From Bacteroidales bacterium (GTDB lineage Bacteria; Bacteroidota; Bacteroidia; Bacteroidales; UBA1402): DNA of 64,000 nt. A program made the translations under genes and the position numbers. The stretch spans positions 1-64,000 of the forward strand of contig JAFODP010000002.1 in NCBI GenBank assembly GCA_017380635.1, written 5' to 3'. Position 1 is the stretch's first letter; the number at the start of each line of letters is the position of its first letter. Positions 34,236 to 43,791 of the stretch are shown here, in pieces. The notes below the pieces were generated by a model. That model worked only from the letters and a program-made list of their open reading frames with translations. It searched no databases and was not told the origin of the DNA.

Positions 34236-35270
34236 ATGGCAACGCGTCCGAATATTCTCATCATCTACACCGGTGGCACTATCGGTATGATACAAGACCA
34301 GGAAAGCAAGTCTTTGATTCCTTTCGATTTCGATCATCTCATCGATAATGTGCCTAAAGTAAAGAAACTCGATTATCGCATCGATCATATTCAGTTCAAT
34401 CCGCCCATCGATTCTTCCGATATGAATCCGGCGCATTGGGCGGAAATGGCGCGTGCTATCGAGGAAAATTACGATGAATACGACGGATTTGTCATCCTGC
34501 ACGGTACCGACACCATGGCTTATACGGCTTCGGCCTTGAGTTTTATGTTGGAAAATCTGCATAAACCCGTCATTATCACCGGTTCGCAATTGCCCATCGG
34601 CGAGGTGCGTACCGACGGCGAAGAAAATCTTATTACGGCTTTGCAAGTGGCTGCTGCACAAACGCTTTCGGGCGAACCTATGGTGCAGGAAGTGGCCATT
34701 CTTTTCGAAAATTATCTTTGGCGCGGCAACCGTAGCACTAAGTCGAGTGCCGACAATTTCAATGCTTTCAAAAGCCACAATTATCCCGAATTGGCCAAGA
34801 TTGGTTTGGGTATCCATTTCAACGAAAAAGCCCTGTATCGTCTGCCTACCAAGCGTCCGCTAAAAGTGCGCTACGAGATGGATTGCAATGTTATTTTCCT
34901 GACTTTGTTCCCTGGTATTCAAGCTTCTACCATTCGTCATATTTTAGCTACGCCCAACATCAAGGCTGTGGTACTGAAAACCTATGGCGCGGGCAATGCC
35001 AATGGCGATGCGCAAGTGTTGGAAGCGCTGCGCGAAGCCGTGCAACAAGGTATACTACTGTTGAATGTTACCCAATGTGTGAATGGTGGCGTGCAAAGCA
35101 ATCTCTATCAAACCGGCAATCGCCTTTCGCAAGTGGGCGTGGTGAGTGGCTACGACATGACTTCCGAAGCGGCCATCACCAAGTTGATGTATCTTTTTGG
35201 CATGGGCCTTCCTGTTTCGTCGGTCAAAAAATACTTGGATTGCTCGCTCTGCGGCGAAGTGTCGCTCTGA
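34236..35270 (+). CDS. ansA: Type I (cytoplasmic) L-asparaginase
   Basis: 344 residues from the ATG at 34236. An extended frame from 34059 runs antisense into psd and contains the promoter, so it is discarded. Catalytic signatures: IIYTGGTIGMIQD (first Thr) and FVILHGTDTMAYTASALSFM (second Thr with Asp). No signal peptide. The C-terminal domain has VVLKTYGAGNANGD and the allosteric-site-type region NVTQCVNGGV as in EcAI. It hydrolyses asparagine to aspartate and ammonia. Confidence 0.95.
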   Translation: MATRPNILIIYTGGTIGMIQDQESKSLIPFDFDHLIDNVPKVKKLDYRIDHIQFNPPIDSSDMNPAHWAEMARAIEENYDEYDGFVILHGTDTMAYTASALSFMLENLHKPVIITGSQLPIGEVRTDGEENLITALQVAAAQTLSGEPMVQEVAILFENYLWRGNRSTKSSADNFNAFKSHNYPELAKIGLGIHFNEKALYRLPTKRPLKVRYEMDCNVIFLTLFPGIQASTIRHILATPNIKAVVLKTYGAGNANGDAQVLEALREAVQQGILLLNVTQCVNGGVQSNLYQTGNRLSQVGVVSGYDMTSEAAITKLMYLFGMGLPVSSVKKYLDCSLCGEVSL

Positions 35271-35285
35271 TTTTCGGTAAAAAAA

Positions 35286-36227
35286 TCATCCCAAAATATG
35301 GTCGCGTCCAAAGAGGAATGGCGACAACTTGCATATATCCAATAGTTTGGCGATGCCGAGGCTGCCGCAAATACATATCGTCAGCGACAGTATCAAGAAA
35401 ATCAATCTCGTAGGGTCGAAGGCGAGTAAGGGTACCAAAACTTTGCAGCAAATGGTGAATATGGGCGAGAATAGGTAAATAGCTAGGGAATTTCTTCCGA
35501 TGAAAAGGCAACTTTCTTTGCATTTTCCCTTCAAGTAAGGGAAGACGAACAAGCAAAGACTTATCACCATATATACAATGAGTACGCCGCTCAATTTGTG
35601 GCAATGCAAGTAAGTTTCTCGGCTCAGCAGGATGGCTAGTGCCGGCAACGACCAAAGCGAGGCTTTGAAGAAATCTTCGAAACGCAAAGTGCTTTGCGAC
35701 AGCGCGAATCCGGCCAAGAAATAGAAGGCGTAACTCAGTGTCATCAGGCCGCTGCGCGAAATGAGGTAAAAGATGATTCCGATAATAATGCTGCGGCTCA
35801 GCAAGGAAATTCGATGTGCTATTTTTGAAACCGCGTAACAGATTGTTTTACAGATAATCAGTGTGTGCAGAAACCAATACGGCCCCAGCGGATCGATGAA
35901 AATTTTTCGCAAGAAAAGCGCCATATTCAGCTTCTCCACATGATCGTTGATGGGTAGGATAGAGGCCATCAGCACGTAGCCGCTTTCCATGACCAGATAA
36001 GGAATTGTCAACCAGAAAATGCTTTTGGCAAAGGCTTTCGGGCTTTTGTTGCTTTTGCTCAGATAACCCGAAATCAGCAAGAACGCGGGCATGTGGAAGG
36101 TGTAAACAATTTGTTTGATATAAGGATAGCCCTGGCTGAAATAAACCAAGTGAAAAGCCACCATCAATACGATGAAAACGGCCTTCAGAAAATCCAGATG
36201 TTCTTGTCTGTTTGCGCTTTGTGTCAT
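35286..36227 (-). CDS. Acyltransferase 3 family membrane protein
   Basis: About 313 residues from the ATG at 36227 (MTQSANRQEHLDFLKAVFIV). About ten membrane helices. The family pattern is visible: an N-terminal DFLKAVFIVLMVAFHLVYF with the conserved His, YTFHMPAFLLISGYL, and GPYWFLHTLIICK. Such enzymes O-acetylate or O-succinylate cell-surface glycans. It stands alone between asparaginase and dnaE, and its target is unknown. It is convergent with the asparaginase gene, with no strong terminator between them. Confidence 0.88.
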   Translation of the reverse strand: MTQSANRQEHLDFLKAVFIVLMVAFHLVYFSQGYPYIKQIVYTFHMPAFLLISGYLSKSNKSPKAFAKSIFWLTIPYLVMESGYVLMASILPINDHVEKLNMALFLRKIFIDPLGPYWFLHTLIICKTICYAVSKIAHRISLLSRSIIIGIIFYLISRSGLMTLSYAFYFLAGFALSQSTLRFEDFFKASLWSLPALAILLSRETYLHCHKLSGVLIVYMVISLCLFVFPYLKGKCKESCLFIGRNSLAIYLFSPIFTICCKVLVPLLAFDPTRLIFLILSLTICICGSLGIAKLLDICKLSPFLFGRDHILG

Positions 36228-36247
36228 GCTTGGCTGGAATTTGGCTG

Positions 36248-36277
36248 CAAAGGAAGTGAAAATTTTTCTGAAGCAAA
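36248..36277 (-). promoter_or_regulatory. Possible promoter of the acyltransferase gene
   Basis: On the minus strand, TTTG (36274-36277) and TTCCTTTG (36248-36255, one mismatch) are 18 bases apart. It lies about 20 bases before the ATG. Confidence 0.4.
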
Positions 36278-36412
36278 ACATTTGTTAAGTCATCTTCGAG
36301 ATTGTGTGTTAGACGAATGTTAATTTTTTGTGCATTGCGCTCTCAGTAAATGCTTTCGAAATCATCGATATTAAATTTTGAAACGAGAGTATCAAAGCGC
36401 TCTTTTTGGTGC

Positions 36413-36420
36413 TATATTTG
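36413..36420 (+). promoter_or_regulatory. Promoter -7 element of dnaE
   Basis: TATATTTG matches TAnnTTTG and lies 25 bases before the ATG. The -33 element is not obvious. Confidence 0.5.
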
Positions 36421-36445
36421 CCTTCCTGATTTTTGAAAAAACAAT

Positions 36446-39400
36446 ATGGAGCCATTCGTACACTTACACGTTCATACTCAGTTTTCTGTGCTCGACGGCC
36501 AGGCCTCGGTGAAAGGTTTGGTGGATAAAGCCGTCAAGGATAATATGCCGGCCATTGCCATTACCGACCATGGCAATATGTTTGGCGTGAAAGAATTTGT
36601 CGATTATATCGGAAAAAAGAACAAGTCGCTCAAGGCCGACGGTCTGGCGCCTATCAAACCGATTATCGGATGTGAAGTTTATGTAGCCCGTAATGGTAAG
36701 GAAAACAAGCGCAAAGAAGTAAAGGAAGACCAGCGCGGATGGCACCTTATCTTATTGGCTAAAAATAAGAATGGCTACAAAAACCTTATCAAAATTGTGT
36801 CGCGTGCGTGGGTGGACGGTTTGTACTACATGCCTCGTACCGACCATGCCGATTTGGAAAAGTACCACGAAGATATTATTTGCTGCTCGGCTTGTCTGGG
36901 GGGCGAGATTCCATCCTATATTCTGAAAGATCAATTGGATAAGGCGGAAGAATCTTTGCTTTGGTACAAAAATCTTTTCGGGGATGATTTTTATCTGGAA
37001 TTGCAACGTCACAAACCTACGGTGCCGAATGCGGCGCAAGATACTTATCCCAAACAGGAAAAGGTGAACGAAGTGCTGGTGGAATTTGCGCGCAAGCATC
37101 AGGTGAAATTGATTGCCAGCAACGACGTGCATTTTATCAACGAAGACGATGCCGAGGCTCATCATCGACTTATTTGCGTGAACACACGTCAAGAAGTGAA
37201 CGATGCCAGCAAGATGGCCTATACCAAGCAGGAATGGTTCAAGACCCAAGAAGAAATGAACCGCGTTTTTGCCGATTTGCCCGAATCCTTGAGCAATACG
37301 GTGGAAATTGCCGATAAAGTGGAAATCTATTCCATCGACCACGATCCTATTTTGCCCAACTTTCAGATTCCGGAAGATTTCGGTACGGAAGAGGCTTATC
37401 GTCAGAAATATTCGGAAAAAGATTTGTTCGATGAATTTACGCAGGACGAAAACGGAAACGTGGTGCTGAGCGAAGAAAAAGCATTGGACAAAGTGAAAAA
37501 GCTCGGTGGATACGACAAATTGTACCGTATCAAATTGGAAGCGGATTATCTGGCTAAATTGGCTTGGGAAGGCGTAGAAAGAAAATATGGCAAGAAAGAA
37601 ACGCTGAGCGACGAAGTGATAGAACGCATCAATTTCGAGCTCTACATCATGAAGACCATGGGTTTCCCTGGTTACTTCTTGATTGTGCAGGACTTTATCA
37701 AGGCGGCGCGCGAAGAATTGGGCGTGTCGGTAGGTCCGGGACGTGGTTCGGCGGCGGGTTCGGCAGTGGCTTATTGCTTGGGTATCACCAAGGTAGACCC
37801 TATCAAGTACGATTTGCTGTTCGAGCGTTTCCTCAATCCCGACCGTATCTCTTTGCCCGATATCGATATCGACTTCGACGACGATGGTCGTGGCGATGTG
37901 CTGCATTGGGTGGAAAATAAATATGGTAAGGAAAAAGTGGCGCATATCATTACTTATGGTACGATGGCAACCAAGTCGGCCATTAAGGATGTGGCGCGCG
38001 TGGAAGGTTTGCCCATTGCAGAATCCAATCGTTTGGCCAAGCTGATTCCCGATCGTCTTATCGAGCCGGGCACCGACAAACAACTGAAAATCAATTTCTC
38101 CAACTGTTTGAAGCATATTCCCGAACTGCAAGCCGAATTGGAATCGGAAAATCCGATGGTGCGCGAAACTATGAAGTATGCCGTGCAATTGGAAGGAAAT
38201 GTGCGCAATACCGGTGTACATGCTTGCGGGGTAATCATTGGACGTGACGATATTTCCGACTGGGTGCCTGTTTCTACCGCCGACGACAAAGTGACGGGCG
38301 AAAAACTTCTGGTGACCCAATACGAAGGTTCGGTGATTGAATCTACCGGTCTGATTAAGATGGACTTCCTTGGATTGAAAACCTTGTCTGTTATCAACGA
38401 AGCGCTGAAAAATATCAAGCTCTCACGCGGCATCGATATCGATATCGACGAGATTTCTTTGGAAGATGAACTCACCTATCAACTGTATTGCAAGGGTTTG
38501 ACCACGGGTACTTTCCAGTTTGAATCGCCGGGTATGCAAAAATATTTGCGCGAGTTGCAGCCTTCTCAGTTTGAAGACCTTATCGCGATGAACGCGCTTT
38601 ATCGTCCGGGCCCGATGGATTATATTCCCGATTTTATCGACAGAAAACATGGTCGCAAGCCCATCGAATACGATATTCCGATTATGGAAAAATACCTGAA
38701 AGATACTTACGGCATTACCGTTTATCAGGAACAGGTGATGTTGCTTTCGCGTTTGCTGGCCAATTTTACGCGTGGTGAAAGCGACAGTTTGCGTAAGGCG
38801 ATGGGTAAGAAGTTGAAAGACAAACTGGACGAAATGAAGCCCAAGTTTGTAAGCGGCGGTCAGGCGAATGGTCACGATCCCAAGGTGTTGGAAAAAATCT
38901 GGGCCGACTGGGAAAAGTTTGCCTCATACGCTTTCAATAAATCGCATGCCACTTGTTATTCTTTGGTGGCTTATCAGACGGCTTATCTCAAGGCGCATTA
39001 TCCAGCCGAATACATGGCTGCCGTGATGACGCGCAACATCAACGATATCAAGGAAGTAACCAAGATGATGACCGAGTGTAAGGCTCTGGGTATCGAGGTT
39101 CTGGGTCCGGATATCAACGAATCGGGTTATCATTTCATGGTGAACAAGGACGGCAATATCCGTTTTGGTTTGGGTGCCATTAAAGGTATGGGCGAGTCGG
39201 CGGTGAAAACCATCATCGATGAACGCGAGAAAAATGGCCTGTTTACTTCGGTGTTCGACTTGGTGGAACGTATCAACTTGTCGGCTTGCGGTTCGAAGAA
39301 CATCGAAACCATGGCCTATGCCGGCGCTTTCGATTCTTTCCCCGATATGATTCGTGAACAGATTGGCATGCCCAACGAAAAAGGCGAAGTCTTCCTCGAT

Positions 39401-40180
39401 ACGCTGATGAATTATGGTGTTAAGTTTCAAGAAGATAAGAACAATATGTTTGCCAGCATCTTTGGCGATGAAATGCAGTCGGCTATCATGCGTCCGGCTT
39501 ATCCGCCTATGCCGCTCGATTGGTCGAAACTGGAACGATTGAATCGCGAAAAGAACCTGGTGGGCATGTATTTGTCGGCGCATCCGCTGGATGAATATTA
39601 TGTTTTCATGAAATATGCCTGCAATGTGACGCTCGAGCAGATTGCCAAGTCGGACTTGCAGGAAAACAAAGATTATACCTTGGCCTGTATGGTGCGCGAA
39701 GTGAGGGAAATGGTGAGCCAGAAAGGCGATTTGTGGGCCATCGTTACCTTCGAAGATTATGAATCGTCGTACGAGCATCGTTTCTATGCCAAGGAATATG
39801 CGCAATGGGGCGGTTTCTTGAAGAAAGGTAACTTCTTGGCAATGAAGGCAAAATATGCTGCACGCAACCATTGGAAACCCGAGGCAAAGTCTTTTAACAT
39901 CCAACAAGTAAATTTATTGTCGCAAGAAGCGCCTCAGGCTATTGGAAAATTGCAAATTAGTGTACCTTTGCAGCAGATTGACGAAAATTTGGTGGAGTCT
40001 TTGATGCGACAAATCGAAACGCATCCCGGCGACGTGCAGTTCCGTCTGCTCATCACCGACGACAGCTCTCGTCCCAGGATGTCGGCGCGTCTGTATTCCA
40101 TGAAGTATAAACTCAATCTGACGAAAGAACTGATGGAGTATTTTGAAACGATTCCTGAGGTTGGTATTAAAGTAAATTAA
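36446..40180 (+). CDS. dnaE: DNA polymerase III subunit alpha
   Basis: 1244 residues, full length for Bacteroidales DnaE. PHP domain at the N-terminus (FVHLHVHTQFSVLDGQASVK, then ITDHGNMFG). The polymerase core shows SVGPGRGSAAGSAVAYCLGI near 430 and the catalytic aspartates in LPDIDIDFDDDGRGDVLHWV near 470. GVHACGVIIG, then YRPGPMDYIPDFIDRKHGRK and VYQEQVM are thumb/fingers motifs. C-terminal HhH and OB regions follow. It replicates the chromosome. trxA follows 21 bases later. Confidence 0.97.
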   Translation: MEPFVHLHVHTQFSVLDGQASVKGLVDKAVKDNMPAIAITDHGNMFGVKEFVDYIGKKNKSLKADGLAPIKPIIGCEVYVARNGKENKRKEVKEDQRGWHLILLAKNKNGYKNLIKIVSRAWVDGLYYMPRTDHADLEKYHEDIICCSACLGGEIPSYILKDQLDKAEESLLWYKNLFGDDFYLELQRHKPTVPNAAQDTYPKQEKVNEVLVEFARKHQVKLIASNDVHFINEDDAEAHHRLICVNTRQEVNDASKMAYTKQEWFKTQEEMNRVFADLPESLSNTVEIADKVEIYSIDHDPILPNFQIPEDFGTEEAYRQKYSEKDLFDEFTQDENGNVVLSEEKALDKVKKLGGYDKLYRIKLEADYLAKLAWEGVERKYGKKETLSDEVIERINFELYIMKTMGFPGYFLIVQDFIKAAREELGVSVGPGRGSAAGSAVAYCLGITKVDPIKYDLLFERFLNPDRISLPDIDIDFDDDGRGDVLHWVENKYGKEKVAHIITYGTMATKSAIKDVARVEGLPIAESNRLAKLIPDRLIEPGTDKQLKINFSNCLKHIPELQAELESENPMVRETMKYAVQLEGNVRNTGVHACGVIIGRDDISDWVPVSTADDKVTGEKLLVTQYEGSVIESTGLIKMDFLGLKTLSVINEALKNIKLSRGIDIDIDEISLEDELTYQLYCKGLTTGTFQFESPGMQKYLRELQPSQFEDLIAMNALYRPGPMDYIPDFIDRKHGRKPIEYDIPIMEKYLKDTYGITVYQEQVMLLSRLLANFTRGESDSLRKAMGKKLKDKLDEMKPKFVSGGQANGHDPKVLEKIWADWEKFASYAFNKSHATCYSLVAYQTAYLKAHYPAEYMAAVMTRNINDIKEVTKMMTECKALGIEVLGPDINESGYHFMVNKDGNIRFGLGAIKGMGESAVKTIIDEREKNGLFTSVFDLVERINLSACGSKNIETMAYAGAFDSFPDMIREQIGMPNEKGEVFLDTLMNYGVKFQEDKNNMFASIFGDEMQSAIMRPAYPPMPLDWSKLERLNREKNLVGMYLSAHPLDEYYVFMKYACNVTLEQIAKSDLQENKDYTLACMVREVREMVSQKGDLWAIVTFEDYESSYEHRFYAKEYAQWGGFLKKGNFLAMKAKYAARNHWKPEAKSFNIQQVNLLSQEAPQAIGKLQISVPLQQIDENLVESLMRQIETHPGDVQFRLLITDDSSRPRMSARLYSMKYKLNLTKELMEYFETIPEVGIKVN

Positions 40181-40201
40181 TCACGATAAAAACAAGAAAT
40201 T

Positions 40202-40516
40202 ATGGCACTTCAAATGACCGATGCAAACTTTAACGAGTTGCTTAACAGTGGAAAACCTTTGGTAATTGATTTTTGGGCAGAATGGTGTGGTCCTTGTCGC
40301 ATGGTGGCTCCCATCATCGAAGAATTGGCCGAAGAATATGGCGATCGCGTACTTATTGGCAAGATGGACGTTGATAAAAACGACGAAGTATGCAGCCAGT
40401 TCGGTATCCGCAACATTCCTACTATTTTGTTCTTCAAGAATGGTCAATTGGTTGATAAGCAGGTAGGTGCGGCTCAGAAAGCTGCTTTGGCTGCTAAAAT
40501 CGACGCTTTGCTCTAA
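40202..40516 (+). CDS. trxA: Thioredoxin
   Basis: 104 residues. Active site WCGPC with Cys29 and Cys32, buried Asp23, and the cis-Pro region in GIRNIPTILFF. No signal peptide, so it is cytoplasmic. It reduces disulfides in ribonucleotide reductase, peroxiredoxins and other targets. It lies 21 bases after dnaE and before a strong terminator, the common Bacteroidales arrangement. Confidence 0.97.
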   Translation: MALQMTDANFNELLNSGKPLVIDFWAEWCGPCRMVAPIIEELAEEYGDRVLIGKMDVDKNDEVCSQFGIRNIPTILFFKNGQLVDKQVGAAQKAALAAKIDALL

Positions 40517-40526
40517 TGCGAACTTT

Positions 40527-40553
40527 TCGGGCGATATTTCAACTTTCGCCCGA
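40527..40553 (+). terminator. Terminator after trxA
   Basis: TCGGGCGA / TCGCCCGA form a perfect 8-bp stem around an 11-base loop, followed by TATTTTT. Confidence 0.8.
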
Positions 40554-40577
40554 TATTTTTCTTAAGATGGCTTTGGG

Positions 40578-42122
40578 ATGAAACAACAGCGTTTGCTTTG
40601 GGTCGACGACGAAATTGAATTGCTGAGGCCCTACGTTCTCTTTTTGCAAGAAAAAGGTTACGAAGTTCATACTGCCACCAATGGGCAGGATGCTTTGTCG
40701 TTGTGCCGTGAGCAGGCCTTTCATCTGGTTTTTCTGGATGAAAATATGCCCGGTTTGAGCGGCTTGGAAACGTTGAATCAACTCAAGGAAATGTATCCTT
40801 CTTTGCCGGTGGTGATGATTACCAAAAGCGAGGAGGAAAATATTATGGATCAGGCCATTGGTAACAAAATTGCCGATTATCTGATCAAACCGGTGAATCC
40901 TAGCCAAATTCTGCTGACGCTCAAGAAAAATCTACATCAGCAGACCATCGTTAATGAAGCTTTGACCCAGGATTATCGCCAGGCTTTCCAGAATTTGTCG
41001 ATGCAGATGGGCATGGCTTCTTCTTTGGACGATTGGAAAGAAGTCTATCGCAAATTGGTGTATTGGGAACTCGAATTGGAAGGTGCCAATACGGGCATGG
41101 AAGAAATGCTGCAGATGCAGAAACAAGATGCCAACCGTCAGTATGCCAAGTTTGTAGCACGACATTATGCCGACTGGATGGCGCGTCCCGACCAGCGACC
41201 GTTGATGAGTCCGGATGTGTTCAAAACGCAGGTTTTTCCGGCCTTGGACAAAGGTGAAAAACTGTGGTTTGTGCTGATTGACAATTTCCGTTTCGATCAG
41301 TGGCGTAGCATCAAGCCTTTGTTGTCGGAAGATTTTCACATCGATGAACAATTGTTTTTGAGCCTCTTGCCAACGGCAACGCAATATTCGCGTAACGCTA
41401 TTTTCTCAGGTCTGATGCCGCTGGATATTCAGAAGATGTTTCCCGAATTGTGGGTGGACGAAGACGAAGATCAGGGTAAGAATCTGAACGAAGCGCCGCT
41501 CATCCAAACGCAATTGGATCGTTATCGCAAGCCGTACAAGTTTAGTTACCACAAAATCAACGATGTAGCTGCTGGTGAAAAACTGATCGATGCTTTGCCC
41601 CGACTCAAAGAAAACGACTTGAATGTGGTGGTGTTCAACTTTATCGATATGTTGTCGCATGCACGTACCGAATCGAAGATGATACGTGAGCTGGCTTCCA
41701 CCGAAGCTGCCTATCGTTCGCTGACGCAGTCTTGGTACAAACATTCCGCTTTGTCAGATTTGATGCGTTATTTGGCCAATCAGAAATGTAAAGTGATACT
41801 TACCACCGACCATGGAACCATCCGCGTGGATAATGCCATCAAAGTGGTGGGCGACAAGAATACCAATACCAATTTGCGTTACAAGCTTGGTAAGAGCTTG
41901 GATTACAATCCGAAACAAGTTTTTGAAATGAAGCGTCCTGCCGATTTTCATTTGCCGTCGCCCAATTTGAGTACGAGTTATATTTTTGCCATGAACAACG
42001 ATTTCTTCGCCTATCCCAACAATTACAATTATTATGTGTCTTATTATAAGGATACTTTCCAACATGGTGGGATTTCGCTCGAAGAAATGATGATTCCTTT
42101 GGTTAGTCTGGAAGCTAAATAA
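40578..42122 (+). CDS. porX: PorX-type response regulator with PglZ phosphatase domain
   Basis: 514 residues. The receiver domain (~1-120) has RLLWVDDEIELLRPYVLFLQ and the phosphoacceptor Asp in LVFLDENMPG near 54, with Lys in YLIKPVN. A linker follows, then a C-terminal PglZ/alkaline-phosphatase-like domain (~200-514): FVLIDNFRFDQWRSIKPLL, VVFNFIDMLSHARTESKMI and ILTTDHGTIRVDNA. Length and order match PorX, which controls type IX secretion genes with the PorY kinase and SigP and hydrolyses cyclic oligonucleotides. Porphyromonas evidence is from the family; here it is inferred. No PorY neighbour is seen. Confidence 0.88.
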   Translation: MKQQRLLWVDDEIELLRPYVLFLQEKGYEVHTATNGQDALSLCREQAFHLVFLDENMPGLSGLETLNQLKEMYPSLPVVMITKSEEENIMDQAIGNKIADYLIKPVNPSQILLTLKKNLHQQTIVNEALTQDYRQAFQNLSMQMGMASSLDDWKEVYRKLVYWELELEGANTGMEEMLQMQKQDANRQYAKFVARHYADWMARPDQRPLMSPDVFKTQVFPALDKGEKLWFVLIDNFRFDQWRSIKPLLSEDFHIDEQLFLSLLPTATQYSRNAIFSGLMPLDIQKMFPELWVDEDEDQGKNLNEAPLIQTQLDRYRKPYKFSYHKINDVAAGEKLIDALPRLKENDLNVVVFNFIDMLSHARTESKMIRELASTEAAYRSLTQSWYKHSALSDLMRYLANQKCKVILTTDHGTIRVDNAIKVVGDKNTNTNLRYKLGKSLDYNPKQVFEMKRPADFHLPSPNLSTSYIFAMNNDFFAYPNNYNYYVSYYKDTFQHGGISLEEMMIPLVSLEAK

Positions 42123-42155
42123 GCGAAAGACAATGAAAATTAATGACGTAGAATA

Positions 42156-42572
42156 ATGAAAACGCAATATTCCTTGCAGGAAATAGATCGGGTTGCCGCC
42201 GATTTTGTGAAAATTTTGGCTGAAAGTCCTTCTAAAGTGGTGGCTTTCTATGCAGAAATGGGGGCCGGTAAAACCACCTTTATCAAAGCTTTGTGCGCGC
42301 AATTGGGCGTGAATGCCGAAGTGAACAGTCCTACTTTTGCCATTGTCAACGATTATCCTTCGCCCAATGGCTCGGTTTTTCACTTCGATTATTACCGTAT
42401 CAAGTCTTTGTCGGAAGCTTACGACATCGGTAGCGAAGATTACTTCTACAGCGGTTGTATCTGCTTGATAGAGTGGCCCGAAAAAATGGAAGCGCTCTTG
42501 CCCGAAGATGCTATTGTGGTGCGTATTTCTGTTTTGGACGATGGTCGCAGGGAAATGTTGGTGGAAAATTAA
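42156..42572 (+). CDS. tsaE: tRNA threonylcarbamoyladenosine biosynthesis ATPase TsaE
   Basis: 138 residues. The Walker A motif is EMGAGKTTFIKAL near residues 31-43, with NSPTFAIVNDYPS, FDYYRI and LIEWPEKM typical of TsaE. It drives the TsaB-TsaD complex that makes t6A37 in ANN-decoding tRNAs. It follows porX by 33 bases. Confidence 0.95.
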   Translation: MKTQYSLQEIDRVAADFVKILAESPSKVVAFYAEMGAGKTTFIKALCAQLGVNAEVNSPTFAIVNDYPSPNGSVFHFDYYRIKSLSEAYDIGSEDYFYSGCICLIEWPEKMEALLPEDAIVVRISVLDDGRREMLVEN

Positions 42573-42584
42573 TCACTTGTCAAG

Positions 42585-42974
42585 ATGAATATCAGAATTG
42601 TTTTAGGACTGGTGGTCGCTGTTTGTGTGCTGCTTTGTCTGAGTGTGAGCGCTTGTAGTAAAAAGCCCGTTTTCGTTTCGGTGGATGCAGATACTTTTGC
42701 CTTGGAAATTGTTAAGGATAATGTGCAGTTGCTGGATGTCCGTACGGCGGAAGAATTTGCGCAAGGTCGTATTCCTTCGGCTATCAATATGGATGTGAAT
42801 GCCGAGAACTTTGACGAAATGATAAAGTCTTTGGACAAAAATAAAACGGTGGCGCTGTATTGTCGCAGTGGCCGTCGAAGCAAGATTGCGGCCGAGAAAG
42901 TGGCCAAGGCCGGATATCGAGTTATCGAACTGAACGAAGGAATTCTTTCTTGGAAAGGCGACATAGAACGATAA
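42585..42974 (+). CDS. Rhodanese-like lipoprotein
   Basis: 129 residues. The lipoprotein signal peptide ends at Cys24 (LSVSAC). A single rhodanese domain shows NVQLLDVRTAEEFAQGRIPS, AINMDV and the active-site loop LYCRSGRRSK with Cys93. Anchored at a membrane surface facing the periplasm, it could carry sulfur or act in thiol redox. The physiological acceptor is unknown. It follows tsaE by 12 bases and ends at a terminator shared with the opposing tRNA gene. Confidence 0.88.
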   Translation: MNIRIVLGLVVAVCVLLCLSVSACSKKPVFVSVDADTFALEIVKDNVQLLDVRTAEEFAQGRIPSAINMDVNAENFDEMIKSLDKNKTVALYCRSGRRSKIAAEKVAKAGYRVIELNEGILSWKGDIER

Positions 42975-42979
42975 ATAAA

Positions 42980-43005
42980 AAAACGACTCCCGAAAGAGTC
43001 GTTTT
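42980..43005. terminator. Bidirectional terminator between rhodanese and tRNA genes
   Basis: AAAACGACTC / GAGTCGTTTT stem with a 6-base loop. T runs flank both sides (GTTTTTTTTG on plus; TTTTTTTATTT on minus). Confidence 0.9.
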
Positions 43006-43010
43006 TTTTG

Positions 43011-43084
43011 TGGAGTATAGCGGACTCGAACCGCTCACCTCGACACTGCCAGTGTCGCGCTCTAGCCAGATGAGCTAATACCCC
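43011..43084 (-). tRNA. tRNA-Ala (GGC)
   Basis: The minus strand folds into a full cloverleaf: acceptor GGGGTAT/ATACTCC, D arm GCTC...GAGC, anticodon arm CGACA-CTGGCAG-TGTCG with anticodon GGC, and T arm AGCGG-TTCGAGT-CCGCT. It has the G3-U70 wobble pair, the alanine identity element, and discriminator A. CCA is not encoded. The anticodon reads GCC/GCT codons. It has its own promoter. Confidence 0.96.
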
Positions 43085-43099
43085 GTCGGAAAGATGGCG

Positions 43100-43130
43100 C
43101 AAAGGTAAGTCTTTTTTTGAGAATAGCAAA
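43100..43130 (-). promoter_or_regulatory. Promoter of tRNA-Ala
   Basis: On the minus strand, -33 TTTG (43127-43130) and -7 TACCTTTG (43100-43107) have a 19-base spacer. The start of the tRNA is 16 bases further on. Confidence 0.75.
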
Positions 43131-43150
43131 ATCTGTGCTAAAAAAATTAC

Positions 43151-43158
43151 TACTTTTG
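43151..43158 (+). promoter_or_regulatory. Promoter -7 element of ruvC
   Basis: TACTTTTG matches TAnnTTTG, 36 bases before the ATG. No clear -33 box was found. Confidence 0.45.
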
Positions 43159-43194
43159 TGCGTTCAATAGAATATAGTTTGTCATAGCAAGGAA

Positions 43195-43791
43195 ATGAAA
43201 GACGCATCCGTTAAAATACAAGTGGGAAATCCAAGCAAAGATCGCATTATCTTGGGCATCGACCCGGGTACCAATGTGATGGGTTATGGTATTATCCATG
43301 TCTTGAATGGGAAGCCTAAGTATTTGTGTATGGGCGTTTTGAAGTTGTCGAAGTACGGAGATCATTACTTGCGTCTGCGCAAGATATTTGAGCGCACGCG
43401 TGGTCTGATAGATGAATTCTTGCCCGACGAACTGGCCATCGAAGCGCCTTTTTTTGGCAAGAATGTGCAGTCGATGTTGAAGTTGGGACATGCGCAAGGT
43501 TGCGCCATTGCCGCCGCTTTGTCGCGCGATATTCCCATACACGAGTATGCGCCCCTGAAAATCAAGATGTCTATCACCGGTAATGGTCGTGCGTCGAAAG
43601 AACAGGTGGCCGGCATGATTAGTCGTCTGCTCAAAGTGCCCGAAAGCGACTTGTTGCCGCAACTCGATGCCACCGATGGTTTGGCAGCGGCCTATTGTCA
43701 TTATCTGGAAACCTCAAAGCCCATTATGTCGGTATCGGCTTGTAAATCATGGAAAGATTATGTGCAGAAGAACCCCGATAAATGCCACTGA
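43195..43791 (+). CDS. ruvC: Holliday junction resolvase RuvC
   Basis: 198 residues. RNase-H-like active-site acids are visible: [16 protein letters not shown] (first Asp), [20 protein letters not shown] (Glu) and [15 protein letters not shown] (final Asp pair). It cuts Holliday junctions made during recombination repair with RuvAB. Its C-terminal 32 bases overlap the aroA start. Confidence 0.96.
   Translation: MKDASVKIQVGNPSKDRIILGIDPGTNVMGYGIIHVLNGKPKYLCMGVLKLSKYGDHYLRLRKIFERTRGLIDEFLPDELAIEAPFFGKNVQSMLKLGHAQGCAIAAALSRDIPIHEYAPLKIKMSITGNGRASKEQVAGMISRLLKVPESDLLPQLDATDGLAAAYCHYLETSKPIMSVSACKSWKDYVQKNPDKCH

Noticed and set aside
36752..38320. 522-residue open frame on the minus strand
   Set aside because: It lies fully antisense to dnaE, has a His/Phe/Ile-rich unnatural composition and no family motif. 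It is a shadow of the dnaE codon pattern.
38924..39907. 327-residue open frame on the minus strand
   Set aside because: Antisense to the dnaE 3' part with no recognisable domain; same cause.
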